Assembly (NCBI GenBank): GCA_964487565.1
Contig: CAZARN010000007.1
Location: 1-64,000, forward strand
Source of the DNA: Phil1 sp964487565
GTDB lineage: Bacteria > Bacillota > Clostridia > Christensenellales > CAG-138
DNA length: 64,000 bases
Reading direction: 5' to 3'
Position numbers and translations under genes: made by a program. The notes beneath the pieces are model-generated. The model was not told where the DNA came from. It saw nothing but the letters and a program-made list of their open reading frames with translations, and did no database searches. Positions 16,681 to 25,215 of this stretch are shown here, piece after piece; position 1 is the first letter of the stretch, and the number at the start of each line of letters is the position of its first letter.

Positions 16681-19080
16681 TTATCCGCGAAGCTCCGCCT
16701 TGAGCCGCGCCTGAAGCGCGCGTATCACAAGGTTCATCGCGTTCTGAATCTCCTCATCTGTAAGGGTATGATCCTCCGCGCGCAGCGTGAACGTCCATGC
16801 CATGCTCTTTTTGCCCGCCGGTATGCCCGCGCCGCGGTAAACGTCAAAAAGCTCCGCATCGCCGAGGATGACCTTCGTGCGCGTTTCGCAGATGACCTTC
16901 TTTACCTCGGCCGATGTGACGGCGTCATCCACGATCACCGCGATATCGCGCGCGACCTTCGGGAACCTCGGCAAAGCCTTGTATGTCACGACGCCGCCCT
17001 TATGTGCGAGGAACCTGTTCAGATCGATCTCCGCATAATATGCCGCAGTGCCGATATCCCATGCCTTGAGCACGTCCGGATGAAGCGCGCCCATCTCGCC
17101 GATCGTCTCACCGTCCGCATATATGAGCGCCTTGCGGCCCGGCTGGAAGAACTCTTCACCGCCGGCCTTTACCTCAAGCGCCGTATTGAAGTCCTCCGCA
17201 AGCGCTTCAAGCGTGCCCTTGAGGGTGAAGAAATCATCCTTCTCATCCGCAAGGATAATGCCGAGCATCTTGCGCTCCTCCGGCAGATCCGGATTGTTAT
17301 CGATATGGCAGTTGCCGACCTCAAAGAACCTGCCCCAGCCCGTCTTTCGCGCCACGTTGCGGCGAAGCGAATCGAGCATGCCGGTAAGAAGCGTCGTGCG
17401 CATGAGGCTCTGATCCTCGCCGAACGGGTTCAAAAGCTTCACCGCAAGGCGTTTTTCGCTGTTTGCCGGCAGCCGTATCGCGTCTAGCACCGCCGGGCCC
17501 GTGAAGTTGTAGTTATACATTTCATAAAGGCCCTGCGCCGCCATGCAGTCCTTGACTTCATCCTCGTCGGCGATATCCTCGCCCGGCTTGCCGCTGAACG
17601 TATCGCCCTCCATGAGCTTGGGCTTTATGTTGTAATAGCCGTATAACCTTCCGACCTCCTCCGCGATATCCCAGTCGGCCTCTATTCCGCTCTCGATATC
17701 CACGCGATAATGCGGTACGGTTATATGCAGCGTGTCGCCTTTCACGGCGGCCTTTATGCTGATGCCCGAAAGCATGTCGGCCATATCCTTCGGCGATATG
17801 TCCGTGTTGAGGATGCGGTTGACATGGGCTGCGTCAACATCTATCACCCTGTCCTTTGTGTCCGTGTTGCACACGTCGAGCGTGTCGCCGACAACGCGGC
17901 CGGCATGGAGCTGCTCGACAAGCTCAATCGCCCGCTGGAGGGCAAGCATTGCATTCACGCTTTCCACGCCCTTGATGAAGCGCGCGGCGGCGTCCGTCAC
18001 ATGATGCAGCGCGCGCGTGGTGGCGCGGATGTTGCTGCCCTTGAATACGGCAGATTCAAAAAGCGTGGCGCTGGTGTCTTTGGTGATCTCTGAATTCAAC
18101 CCGCCCATCACGCCCGCAAGGCCCACGCCCTTCTCCGGATCCGCGATAAGCAGCATATCCGGCGTGACCTGACGTTCCTTGCCGTCAAGCGTGGTCACGA
18201 CTTCGTTTTCATATGCGTTGCGCACGACGATGTGCCCGTCCTTCACGCACGCGAGATCGAAGGAGTGCATCGGATGGCCATATTCGACAAGCACATAGTT
18301 TGTGATGTCGACGATGTTGTTTATCGGCCTCATGCCGACCGCGATAAGCCTTTTCTGCATCCATGAGGGCGAAGGCTCTATCACAAGATCTGTCACTACC
18401 CTCGCGCAGTAACGCGGGCAAAGCTCTGTGTTTTCAACCGTAACGCAAGCGTAATCCGATGCGTGACCGGTGCCCTTGACCTCTTTTATCACAGGCTCCC
18501 TGAACTTCTGTCCGAGGGCGGATGCGATTTCGCGGCACATGCCGATTATGCTCTGGCAATCGGCGCGGTTCGGGAGGATCTCGATATCGAATACGACGTC
18601 GTCCTTGCCGAGCGCGTCCTGTATGCGTTCGCCGGGGGTATGCTCCTCACGGAGGATCATTATGCCGTAAACCTCCGCGCCGGGATAATCCGCCTCAGTG
18701 AGGCCAAGCTCCGCGCCGGAGCAGAGCATTCCCGCGGAAGGCACGCCGCGCATCACGGTGGGTTTTATCACGACCCCGCCGGCAAGATGCGCGCCGTCTA
18801 GCGCGACGGGAACGAGCGCGCCCTCGAACACGTTCTGCGCGCCCGTGACGATGCAAAGCTCATCATTCGCGCCCGTGTCAATCATACACACCTGAAGATG
18901 ATCTGAGTTCTCATGCTTTTTGATCGCTGTTATCCTGCCGACGACAACGTTCGTGATGTCATCCATCTGCTTTTCGACGGAAGCCACCTCGAAGCCGCGC
19001 CACATCAGCTTTTCAACAAGCTCCTCAGGCGTTATGTTCCATTCAACGTAATCTTTAAGCCAAGAAAGCGGCAGTTTCAT
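16681..19080 (-). CDS. pheT: Phenylalanine--tRNA ligase beta subunit
   Basis: Beta chain of the heterotetrameric PheRS, carrying tRNA binding and editing functions. The 799-residue protein shows the N-terminal tRNA-binding OB domain (about 40-150, with HENSDHLQVC), the B3/B4 editing domain, the B5 domain, a catalytic-like core, and a C-terminal ferredoxin-fold anticodon-binding domain (from about 705, KALPRFPKVARDIAV). GGGAGG precedes the ATG. It follows pheS by 15 bases and shares its T-box control. Confidence 0.97.
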   Translation of the reverse strand: MKLPLSWLKDYVEWNITPEELVEKLMWRGFEVASVEKQMDDITNVVVGRITAIKKHENSDHLQVCMIDTGANDELCIVTGAQNVFEGALVPVALDGAHLAGGVVIKPTVMRGVPSAGMLCSGAELGLTEADYPGAEVYGIMILREEHTPGERIQDALGKDDVVFDIEILPNRADCQSIIGMCREIASALGQKFREPVIKEVKGTGHASDYACVTVENTELCPRYCARVVTDLVIEPSPSWMQKRLIAVGMRPINNIVDITNYVLVEYGHPMHSFDLACVKDGHIVVRNAYENEVVTTLDGKERQVTPDMLLIADPEKGVGLAGVMGGLNSEITKDTSATLFESAVFKGSNIRATTRALHHVTDAAARFIKGVESVNAMLALQRAIELVEQLHAGRVVGDTLDVCNTDTKDRVIDVDAAHVNRILNTDISPKDMADMLSGISIKAAVKGDTLHITVPHYRVDIESGIEADWDIAEEVGRLYGYYNIKPKLMEGDTFSGKPGEDIADEDEVKDCMAAQGLYEMYNYNFTGPAVLDAIRLPANSEKRLAVKLLNPFGEDQSLMRTTLLTGMLDSLRRNVARKTGWGRFFEVGNCHIDNNPDLPEERKMLGIILADEKDDFFTLKGTLEALAEDFNTALEVKAGGEEFFQPGRKALIYADGETIGEMGALHPDVLKAWDIGTAAYYAEIDLNRFLAHKGGVVTYKALPRFPKVARDIAVIVDDAVTSAEVKKVICETRTKVILGDAELFDVYRGAGIPAGKKSMAWTFTLRAEDHTLTDEEIQNAMNLVIRALQARLKAELRG

Positions 19081-19095
19081 ATCGTTATACCTCCC

Positions 19096-20118
19096 TTAGA
19101 ACTGGCTGAGGAACCTGGCGTCGTTCTCGTATTCGAGGCGGATGTCGGTTATGCCGTATTTGAGACTCGTCACGCGGTCAACGCCGATGCCGAAAGCGAA
19201 AGCGTTCCACTCGTGCGGATCAAGGCCGCAGTTTTCAAGCTCGTGCGGGTTTGTCACGCCACAGCCCAGTATTTCAAGCCAGCCTGTTCCCTTGCATACG
19301 CGGCAGCCCTTTCCGCCGCATATCGTGCAGGAGATATCCACCTCCGCGGAAGGCTCCGTGAACGGGAAATAACTCGGGCGGAAGCGCGTTTTGACATTTT
19401 CTCCGAACACCGCGTGCACGAAGGTTTCAAGCGTGCCCTTGAGGTCCGCAAGGCTGATGTTGCGATCGACCACAAGTCCTTCCATCTGCATGAACACGGG
19501 GCTGTGACTTGCGTCCACCTCGTCCACACGGAAGACCCTTCCCGGGATGACCAGTCTGAACGGCGGTTTGAGCGTCATCAGCGCCCTCGCCTCGCACGGA
19601 CTCGTGTGCGTGCGAAGCACCACCCTGTCGTTGACATAGAAGGTGTCCTGCATATCGCGCGCGGGATGATCCTTGGGAAGATTGAGCTTGGTGAAATTGA
19701 AGTCGTCGTATTCCACCTCCGGCCCGTTGAATGTGGTGAAGCCCATGCCGATGAGCGCGTCGCGTATCTCGCGATAGGTCTGGGTCATCGGATGCAGCCT
19801 GCCGGCGGGATAACGCTTCACGCCCGGCTCCGTCACGTCGAGCGCCTCGCGTTCAAAACGCTTTTCCTGCATCAGCTCCGCAATGCGCGCGCGGCGTTCG
19901 GCCACCGCTTCCTCAAGCTCTTTTTTCACTGCGTTTGAAGCCTGACCGAGCTTCGCGCGCTCCTCTTTTTCAAGCTTGCCCATCGTGCGAAGGATCTCCG
20001 TGAGCGAGCCGCTGCGCCCGAGGACCGATGTGGAAATGGCCTCAAGCTCCTTCTCTTCCTTTACGCTTTCGAGCTTCGCAAGCGTTTCCTGTTTGATCTG
20101 CTGAAGTTTTTCGTACAT
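19096..20118 (-). CDS. pheS: Phenylalanine--tRNA ligase alpha subunit
   Basis: Catalytic class II aminoacyl-tRNA synthetase chain. The 340-residue product has an N-terminal coiled coil, then motif 2 (FRLVIPGRVFRVDEVD), the Phe pocket segment MQMEGLVVD, and motif 3 GIGVDRV. A zinc-like CTICGGKGCRVC insert is seen. The open frame continues upstream to 20205, but that part is the T-box antiterminator read as protein. The ATG at 20118 has GGAGGGA seven bases upstream and begins the normal MYEKLQ terminus. Confidence 0.97.
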   Translation of the reverse strand: MYEKLQQIKQETLAKLESVKEEKELEAISTSVLGRSGSLTEILRTMGKLEKEERAKLGQASNAVKKELEEAVAERRARIAELMQEKRFEREALDVTEPGVKRYPAGRLHPMTQTYREIRDALIGMGFTTFNGPEVEYDDFNFTKLNLPKDHPARDMQDTFYVNDRVVLRTHTSPCEARALMTLKPPFRLVIPGRVFRVDEVDASHSPVFMQMEGLVVDRNISLADLKGTLETFVHAVFGENVKTRFRPSYFPFTEPSAEVDISCTICGGKGCRVCKGTGWLEILGCGVTNPHELENCGLDPHEWNAFAFGIGVDRVTSLKYGITDIRLEYENDARFLSQF

Positions 20119-20133
20119 CCTGAATCCCTCCGG

Positions 20134-20176
20134 AAAAAATAAAATGCGCGCCTCGTCGTAAGGGACGAAGGCGCGC
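20134..20176 (-). terminator. Terminator arm of the pheS T-box
   Basis: GCGCGCCTTCGTC pairs with GACGAGGCGCGC (one bulged T), followed on the minus strand by ATTTTATTTTTT. The 5' arm begins six bases after the T-box motif, the usual overlap between antiterminator and terminator. Confidence 0.9.
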
Positions 20177-20388
20177 TCGTTGTACCACCCTAATTCACCC
20201 TGCAATCACAGGGTCTTTTTCGCTGTATCGGGCTTACCCGGCGCCGACTACGCACGCCCGATGAACGGACGCTTCCCCGGCGCGGCTCAGGAGGGAACTT
20301 AATGCCCCGTCTTCCCGCGGGCCGCTCGCAGCTTTGCGGCCTTCTCTGGAACGGGCGGATCGGGCTTTTTCTCCGTCATCGCCGACTT
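20134..20388 (-). promoter_or_regulatory. T-box riboswitch leader (Phe specific) of pheST
   Basis: This fills the gap between the fusion gene and pheS. On the minus strand the T-box core AGGGTGGTAC (20182-20191; canonical AGGGTGGNACCGCG) is followed by a terminator. Upstream lies a stem I region with a CCAGAGA-like distal element. A TTC at 20295-20297, in the sequence AAGTTCCCT before CTGAGCC, is the likely Phe specifier codon. Uncharged tRNA-Phe would bind specifier and TGGT bulge and favour antitermination. Core and terminator are clear; the specifier position is inferred. Confidence 0.9.
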
Positions 20389-20394
20389 TTTGCG

Positions 20395-20423
20395 ATTATA
20401 GCACGATTTTTCGGGTATTTCAA
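20395..20423 (-). promoter_or_regulatory. Promoter of the T-box leader and pheST
   Basis: Minus strand: -35 TTGAAA (20418-20423), 17-base spacer, -10 TATAAT (20395-20400). The predicted start near 20388 gives a leader of about 270 bases up to pheS. Confidence 0.8.
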
Positions 20424-20429
20424 TACCCG
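20412..20429. repeat. Inverted repeat centred on the pheS -35 box
   Basis: CGGGTAT-TTCA-ATACCCG, seven perfect pairs with a four-base loop, lies one base after the stop of the fusion gene. The TTGAAA -35 of the pheS promoter occupies its centre. On the minus strand no T run follows, so it does not look like an ordinary terminator. It could be an mRNA 3' hairpin or an operator. Confidence 0.6.
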
Positions 20430-20430
20430 C

Positions 20431-23334
20431 TCACAGCGAAAGCGTCATATATTCTTCGCCTTCCGCCACATGTCCGCTGTATTTGAAGCCCGCCGCCTCA
20501 TAAAGCCGCTTCGCCCCATAATTGTCAAGGCTGACGGAAAGCTCCACCTTCTTCGCACCGAGACGTTTGCATTCTTCGATCGCAAGCGCAAGCGCCGCCC
20601 TGCCGAAGCCGCGGCCCTGATACCGCGCGTCGATCATGAAGCGCCATACCTCGTATTCGCCCGACTTCCTGTCCGCGTAAAGCATCACGAAGCCCACGGG
20701 AGTGCCTCCCTCTGTCACGACATACGGCCTTGCGAAATGCGGCTTTGTGAGCGCTTCCGCAAGCGATACCGCGTTCGGCGCCACAAACTCCTCCTGCTCG
20801 CGCGAAACGCCAAGCCGCAGCGTTTCAATGAAGTTGCTTCCATCCACCGGGCAGAGCTTCGTCTCGCGGCATTCGGTATACGTTTCATCAAGCTCGCTGC
20901 GTATCTTCCGGCTGAACGTTATCGCGCCCGTTACGGGTTCGTATTCGCCCTCCGGCGCGGTTTCCGGCATGTTGGAAAACGCGAGGGCCGCCACGCCGAA
21001 TTTTTCCGAAAGCGCAACCATCGTCTGCGAATTTGAGAAGCCCGAGAAGGCGACATACCAGCCCGCATAATGCTTGAAGAATCTCCTCGCAGCGGTTTTT
21101 GCGACCACCTTGCCGTCCATCAGGGCCTGAAGCCACTTTATCATATCCTGCGCGGAGGTCACTATCCCGGTTTCGCCGCCCGCGTTTTGCGGCACGGCGA
21201 TGCGCACGGGCTTGCCTGCCGCCGCCGCATACGGCAGCGCGTCAGGCGTTGCGCCGAGCACCGTCTCTTCAAGGCCAAGCGGGCCGAAAAGCTTTTCCTC
21301 CATCAGTTTGGCAAGCGGTTTCCCGCCGGCGCGTTCCGCGGCCATGCCGAGGAGCCTGAAGCTCGAACGGCGGCCTTCGCCCGCAAGCGGTTCCCTGTTC
21401 ATGCTGTTGATGAGCGCGATCACCTCGCTGTCCGTGATCCGGGCGTTCAGCTTTTCCCAGCGATATATGTCCGCCTGTCCGTCGGTCATGCCGTTGGCGC
21501 GGATCTCCTCCTCCGTCCGGAATGCCAAAGAGTATTCAACGTAATCAGGCGCGTCGAGCTTGCCGTAGAGCATGTCGGATATGGTGAGCCTCGACGCATG
21601 GACGTATTCGGGCACGAACCTGTCGAGCGTATCCGAAAGGCTCAGCTTCTTCTCCTTTGCAAGCTTCACGATCAGCGCAGCGGTGTATATTCGGGTGATG
21701 TCGCCGACTGCAAAGCGCGTATGCAGCGTGTTGAGCGTTCTGCCCTCCGCGTCCGCCATACCGTACGCCGCTTCGTATATCGGCATCTCGCCCTTTCTCA
21801 CGGCAACGGCGCCGTTGAGTCTGAAACGCTTGGCAAGCTCCGCAAGCTCCCTCGGCGCAAATGTATCGCGCGCCTGAGGCGCGGTTTTCGTCAGCGCGGG
21901 GGCGACATGCTCCGTCTGCTCCGCCTGCGCCGAAAGCTCGTATTCGTCAAGCAGCCTCGGGCGCACGACGCTGAAGCCCTCGCCCGAAAGCTTGTCGGCG
22001 AATATGCTAAGCGTTTCCTCCTCGCCGTGGACGAGGAAAACGCATTCGGGCTTCTGACCGATGGCTTTGAGCCATGCGACAAGCTCGCTCTGCCCCGCGT
22101 GGCCCGAAAATCCCTCCGCCTGTTTTATCGCGGCGTTCACCTGTATCTCCTCGCCGAAAAGCTTCACCCGGCGCGCTCCGTCCGTGAGCATCCTGCCAAG
22201 CGTGCCCTCAGCCTGATACCCCGCAAATATCACGGTTGAATCCTTGCGGTAAAGATTGTGCTTGAGGTGATGGCGTATCCTGCCCGCGTCGCACATCCCC
22301 GATGACGAAATGATGATGTTGCAACCGGTCGCAAAGTTTATCATCCGGCTTTCATCCGAAGTCTGCGCCACGCGAAGATTCGGAAAATCAAACGGCGAGC
22401 CTTCCTTTGCCATCGCTTTCGCTTCGTCGTCATAATATTCCTCGGCGCAGCGCTCGTATACCTTCGTGGCGCTTATGCCGAGCGGGCTGTCGATATAGAC
22501 CGGCACCTTGTCAAGTCCCGGCACGGCGTTTGCCGCCAGCAGGCGCTTGATGTAATAGAGCAGCTCCTGTGTGCGGCCGACGGCAAAGCTCGGTATCACG
22601 ATGTTGCCGCCGCGCGCGATCCCTTCGCGCAGCAGCGCCGCAAGCTCGGCTTCCTTGTCGTTTTCCATGGATATGGAATGATCCCTGTCTCCGTATGTGC
22701 CTTCCATCACCACATAATCCGCGCCGCCGATCGGCTGCGGATCCTGAAGGATAGGCCTGTTGTCGCGCCCGATGTCGCCGCTGAACACGATCTTCCGGGT
22801 CTTGTCGTCCTCGCTCACCCAGACCTCTATCGCCGCGGACCCGAGCAAATGGCCGACATCGGTAAACCTTGCCCTCATCCCCGGCGCGACTTCAACCACG
22901 TCGCCGTATGACACAGGACTGAAAGCCGCGAGGGACTTCACAGCGTCCTCAGCGGTATAAAGCGGCTCCACCTGCGGTCTGCCGGCGCGCAGGTTCTTGC
23001 GGTTGGTGTATTCCGCCTCCTGCTCCTGTATATGACCGCTGTCGGGAAGCATTATGCCGGAAAGCTCTGCCGTGGCGCGCGTGGCGATGATCTTGCCCGC
23101 AAAGCCGCGCCGCACCAGCAGCGGGATGAGCCCGCTGTGATCGATGTGCGCATGGGTGAGAAGCACCGCTTCAATTTCCGTGGGGTTGAACGGAAAATCC
23201 CCCTCGCCAAGTTCCGTTTTTGTGTCAGCGCCCTGTCTCATGCCGCAGTCCACAAGCACCTTTTTGCCGCCGAATTCCATCATGTGGCAGGAGCCGGTGA
23301 CGCAGCGCGCAGCGCCGCAGAATTTTATCCTCAT
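20431..23334 (-). CDS. Three-part fusion: MBL/beta-CASP nuclease, beta-lactamase-like pseudoenzyme, GNAT acetyltransferase
   Basis: A 967-residue cytoplasmic protein (no signal peptide). Residues 1-460 form a metallo-beta-lactamase/beta-CASP RNase-like module with HAHIDH (61-66), GHLLGS (161-166), SGDIG (185-189), GHAG (411-414) and H436, all intact. Residues about 495-790 resemble class C beta-lactamase/penicillin-binding proteins: FAVGDITR, then TAALIVKLAKEKKLSLSD, and FGPLGLEETVLG. The usual SxxK is DITR at 545-548, and the tyrosine and HTG-type motifs are also missing. Residues about 835-967 are a GNAT domain with RYQGRGFG (904-911). The start has GGAGG upstream. Each part is recognisable, but the joint role is unknown. 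Confidence 0.88.
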   Translation of the reverse strand: MRIKFCGAARCVTGSCHMMEFGGKKVLVDCGMRQGADTKTELGEGDFPFNPTEIEAVLLTHAHIDHSGLIPLLVRRGFAGKIIATRATAELSGIMLPDSGHIQEQEAEYTNRKNLRAGRPQVEPLYTAEDAVKSLAAFSPVSYGDVVEVAPGMRARFTDVGHLLGSAAIEVWVSEDDKTRKIVFSGDIGRDNRPILQDPQPIGGADYVVMEGTYGDRDHSISMENDKEAELAALLREGIARGGNIVIPSFAVGRTQELLYYIKRLLAANAVPGLDKVPVYIDSPLGISATKVYERCAEEYYDDEAKAMAKEGSPFDFPNLRVAQTSDESRMINFATGCNIIISSSGMCDAGRIRHHLKHNLYRKDSTVIFAGYQAEGTLGRMLTDGARRVKLFGEEIQVNAAIKQAEGFSGHAGQSELVAWLKAIGQKPECVFLVHGEEETLSIFADKLSGEGFSVVRPRLLDEYELSAQAEQTEHVAPALTKTAPQARDTFAPRELAELAKRFRLNGAVAVRKGEMPIYEAAYGMADAEGRTLNTLHTRFAVGDITRIYTAALIVKLAKEKKLSLSDTLDRFVPEYVHASRLTISDMLYGKLDAPDYVEYSLAFRTEEEIRANGMTDGQADIYRWEKLNARITDSEVIALINSMNREPLAGEGRRSSFRLLGMAAERAGGKPLAKLMEEKLFGPLGLEETVLGATPDALPYAAAAGKPVRIAVPQNAGGETGIVTSAQDMIKWLQALMDGKVVAKTAARRFFKHYAGWYVAFSGFSNSQTMVALSEKFGVAALAFSNMPETAPEGEYEPVTGAITFSRKIRSELDETYTECRETKLCPVDGSNFIETLRLGVSREQEEFVAPNAVSLAEALTKPHFARPYVVTEGGTPVGFVMLYADRKSGEYEVWRFMIDARYQGRGFGRAALALAIEECKRLGAKKVELSVSLDNYGAKRLYEAAGFKYSGHVAEGEEYMTLSL

Positions 23335-23363
23335 GCCAAATTGCCTCCGATTGTTGATTTATT

Positions 23364-23385
23364 AAAAAGAGCGGTCGCACCGCCC
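23364..23385 (-). terminator. Intrinsic terminator after the SEC-C gene
   Basis: Minus strand: GGGCGGT-GCG-ACCGCTC (seven pairs, one G-T) followed by five T. It begins nine bases after the SEC-C stop and precedes the fusion gene, which therefore probably has separate expression. Confidence 0.8.
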
Positions 23386-23393
23386 TTGATTAT

Positions 23394-23897
23394 TCACGCA
23401 TTCTTGCCGCAGCAATTCTTGTATTTCTTGCCGCTGCCGCACGGGCAGGGGTCGTTTCTTCCGACCTTGTTGGCGTTCACGTATATTTTCGACGCACGGA
23501 ACGCTTTCGTTATCTCGTGACGGCGCTCCGCGCTGAGTATGCCTTCCCATTCCTCAAGGCCGTAAAGCCATGAGGCCTTTGCATCGAGCATGTTGAAATA
23601 AAGCTTTTCAAAATCGATATCGAGCGCAAGCTCCGTATCGGCTTCAACGGCGTCAAGCGCAAGCTCTTCCCTGAGGCTCGTGTTTATGCCGTCAAGGAAA
23701 CCCAAAAACGTCACCTCGTCCATGCCGAAGAACGCGGCAAGCTCCGATACCTTGCCTTTTTTGACATTGTCATGGTCCGCAAGCAGCTTTTTATAGTTTT
23801 CCGTTTCCTGATCAAAATACTCGCTCCAGAACTTGTCGTGTTCGTTTTGATTGCGCTCCTGTCCTGCAAGCGCCTGCCAATCGGAATAAAGACTCAT
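23394..23897 (-). CDS. SEC-C motif protein of unknown function
   Basis: A 167-residue protein, mostly helical and acidic. The C-terminus carries the SEC-C zinc motif GRNDPCPCGSGKKYKNCCG (about residues 145-163; CxCx8CC pattern), as found at the end of SecA and in many stand-alone proteins. The rest has no motif I recognise. In SecA this module binds SecB or ribosomes, so a nascent-chain or ribosome contact is possible but not shown. GAAGAGG precedes the ATG. Confidence 0.85.
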   Translation of the reverse strand: MSLYSDWQALAGQERNQNEHDKFWSEYFDQETENYKKLLADHDNVKKGKVSELAAFFGMDEVTFLGFLDGINTSLREELALDAVEADTELALDIDFEKLYFNMLDAKASWLYGLEEWEGILSAERRHEITKAFRASKIYVNANKVGRNDPCPCGSGKKYKNCCGKNA

Positions 23898-23921
23898 TTA
23901 TATATTACCTCTTCTTTTTGA

Positions 23922-23954
23922 CGCGGGCGCACGGAGGTGTTCCGGACGCCCGCG
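23922..23954. repeat. Strong hairpin between icd and the SEC-C gene
   Basis: CGCGGGCG (23922-23929) pairs with CGCCCGCG (23947-23954), with an inner CGGA/TCCG helix. It lies after the icd stop on the minus strand but is followed there by CAAAAAG, not T. On the plus strand a T-rich stretch follows after five bases. It may be a 3' stabiliser of the icd mRNA or block antisense transcription. Confidence 0.55.
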
Positions 23955-23981
23955 CCGCGTTTTTATTTAATTTTCCACAAC

Positions 23982-25193
23982 TCACATGGCCTTGTCAAGA
24001 TATTCCTTGATCTTGAGGATGAAGCCTTCCGTGTCAAGCGTGGTCTTGTTCGGCATTTCGGCAAGCAGCGCAAGGTCTTTTGTCATATAACCGTCGCTGA
24101 TGCACTTGAGCGACGCGGCCTCGAGCTTGTCCGCGAAATCGCAAAGCTCCGCGATGCCGTCAAGCTCGCCCCTCTTGCGCAGCGCGCCCGTCCATGCGAA
24201 CAGGGTAGCCATGCAGTTTGTGGAGGTCTTTTCGCCGTCGCGGTATTTATAATAATGCTTTGTAACGGTGCCGTGCGCGGCTTCGTATTCGTAATTGCCG
24301 TCCGGCGATACGAGCACGCTCGTCATCATCGCAAGCGAACCGAAAGCGGTCGCCACCATATCGCTCATAACGTCGCCGTCATAGTTCTTGCACGCCCAGA
24401 TGAAGCCGCCCTCAGAGCGGATGACGCGCGCAACGGCGTCGTCGATAAGGGTATAGAAATAAGTGATGCCGGCTTCGTCGAACTTCGCTTTATACTCGGC
24501 GTCGAATATGTTCTGGAAAATGTCGCGGAACTCGCCGTCATATTTTTTGGCGATCGTGTCCTTCGCCGAAAACCAGAGGTCCTGCTTCGTGGAAAGGGCG
24601 AAATTGAAGCATGAACGGGCGAAGCTTTCTATCGAATCGTCCTTGTTGTATGTCGCCATCAGCACGCCGGGGCATTTGAAGTCGAACACGACCTCGTCAA
24701 ATGTCTTCTCCCCTTTGTCATCCGTGAATGTCATCGTCGCTTTGCCTGCGCCGGGCACGCGGTATTCGGTCGCCTTGTATATGTCGCCGTATGCGTGACG
24801 GGCGATGGTGATGGGCTTTTTCCAGCTCCTCACGGAGGGCTTGAGGCAATCCAGCGTGATCGGGGTGCGGAAAACCGTGCCGTCCAATATGGAACGGATC
24901 GTGCCGTTCGGGCTCTTGTACATACGCTTGAGATCATATTCCTTCACGCGCTGCGCGTTCGGGGTGATCGTGGCGCACTTTACGCCCACGCCGTACTTTT
25001 TGCAGGCTTCCGCCGCTTCAACGGTGATCTTGTCGTCCGTCTCGTCGCGGCGGGGCAGACCGAGATCGTAGTATTCGGTTTTCAGCTCCACATAAGGCGT
25101 CAGCAGGTGTTCCTTGATCATCTTCCAGATGATCCTCGTCATTTCGTCTCCGTCCATCTCGACCAGTGGGGTGCGCATTTGGATCTTGCTCAT
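23982..25193 (-). CDS. icd: NADP-dependent isocitrate dehydrogenase (eukaryotic-like subfamily)
   Basis: Oxidises isocitrate to 2-oxoglutarate, supplying glutamate precursor and NADPH. The 403-residue length and the start TPLVEMDGDEMTRIIWKMIK match the homodimeric subfamily shared by eukaryotes and some bacteria, unlike the E. coli type. Substrate residues in SPNGTIRSILDGTVFR and the NADP region AAHGTVTKHY are intact. It follows ddl by 22 bases on the same strand, so it is the likely last gene of the glmU-murF-ddl unit. Confidence 0.95.
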   Translation of the reverse strand: MSKIQMRTPLVEMDGDEMTRIIWKMIKEHLLTPYVELKTEYYDLGLPRRDETDDKITVEAAEACKKYGVGVKCATITPNAQRVKEYDLKRMYKSPNGTIRSILDGTVFRTPITLDCLKPSVRSWKKPITIARHAYGDIYKATEYRVPGAGKATMTFTDDKGEKTFDEVVFDFKCPGVLMATYNKDDSIESFARSCFNFALSTKQDLWFSAKDTIAKKYDGEFRDIFQNIFDAEYKAKFDEAGITYFYTLIDDAVARVIRSEGGFIWACKNYDGDVMSDMVATAFGSLAMMTSVLVSPDGNYEYEAAHGTVTKHYYKYRDGEKTSTNCMATLFAWTGALRKRGELDGIAELCDFADKLEAASLKCISDGYMTKDLALLAEMPNKTTLDTEGFILKIKEYLDKAM

Positions 25194-25215
25194 TTTTTCT
25201 TCTCCTGTCCTTGCG

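Noticed and set aside
20119..20205. In-frame N-terminal extension of pheS
   Set aside because: The bases form the T-box antiterminator/terminator with its T run; the ATG at 20118 has the only good ribosome site.
21070..22239. 389-codon open frame on the plus strand
   Set aside because: Antisense to the MBL fusion gene, with Arg/Leu-rich composition and no recognisable domain or ribosome site.
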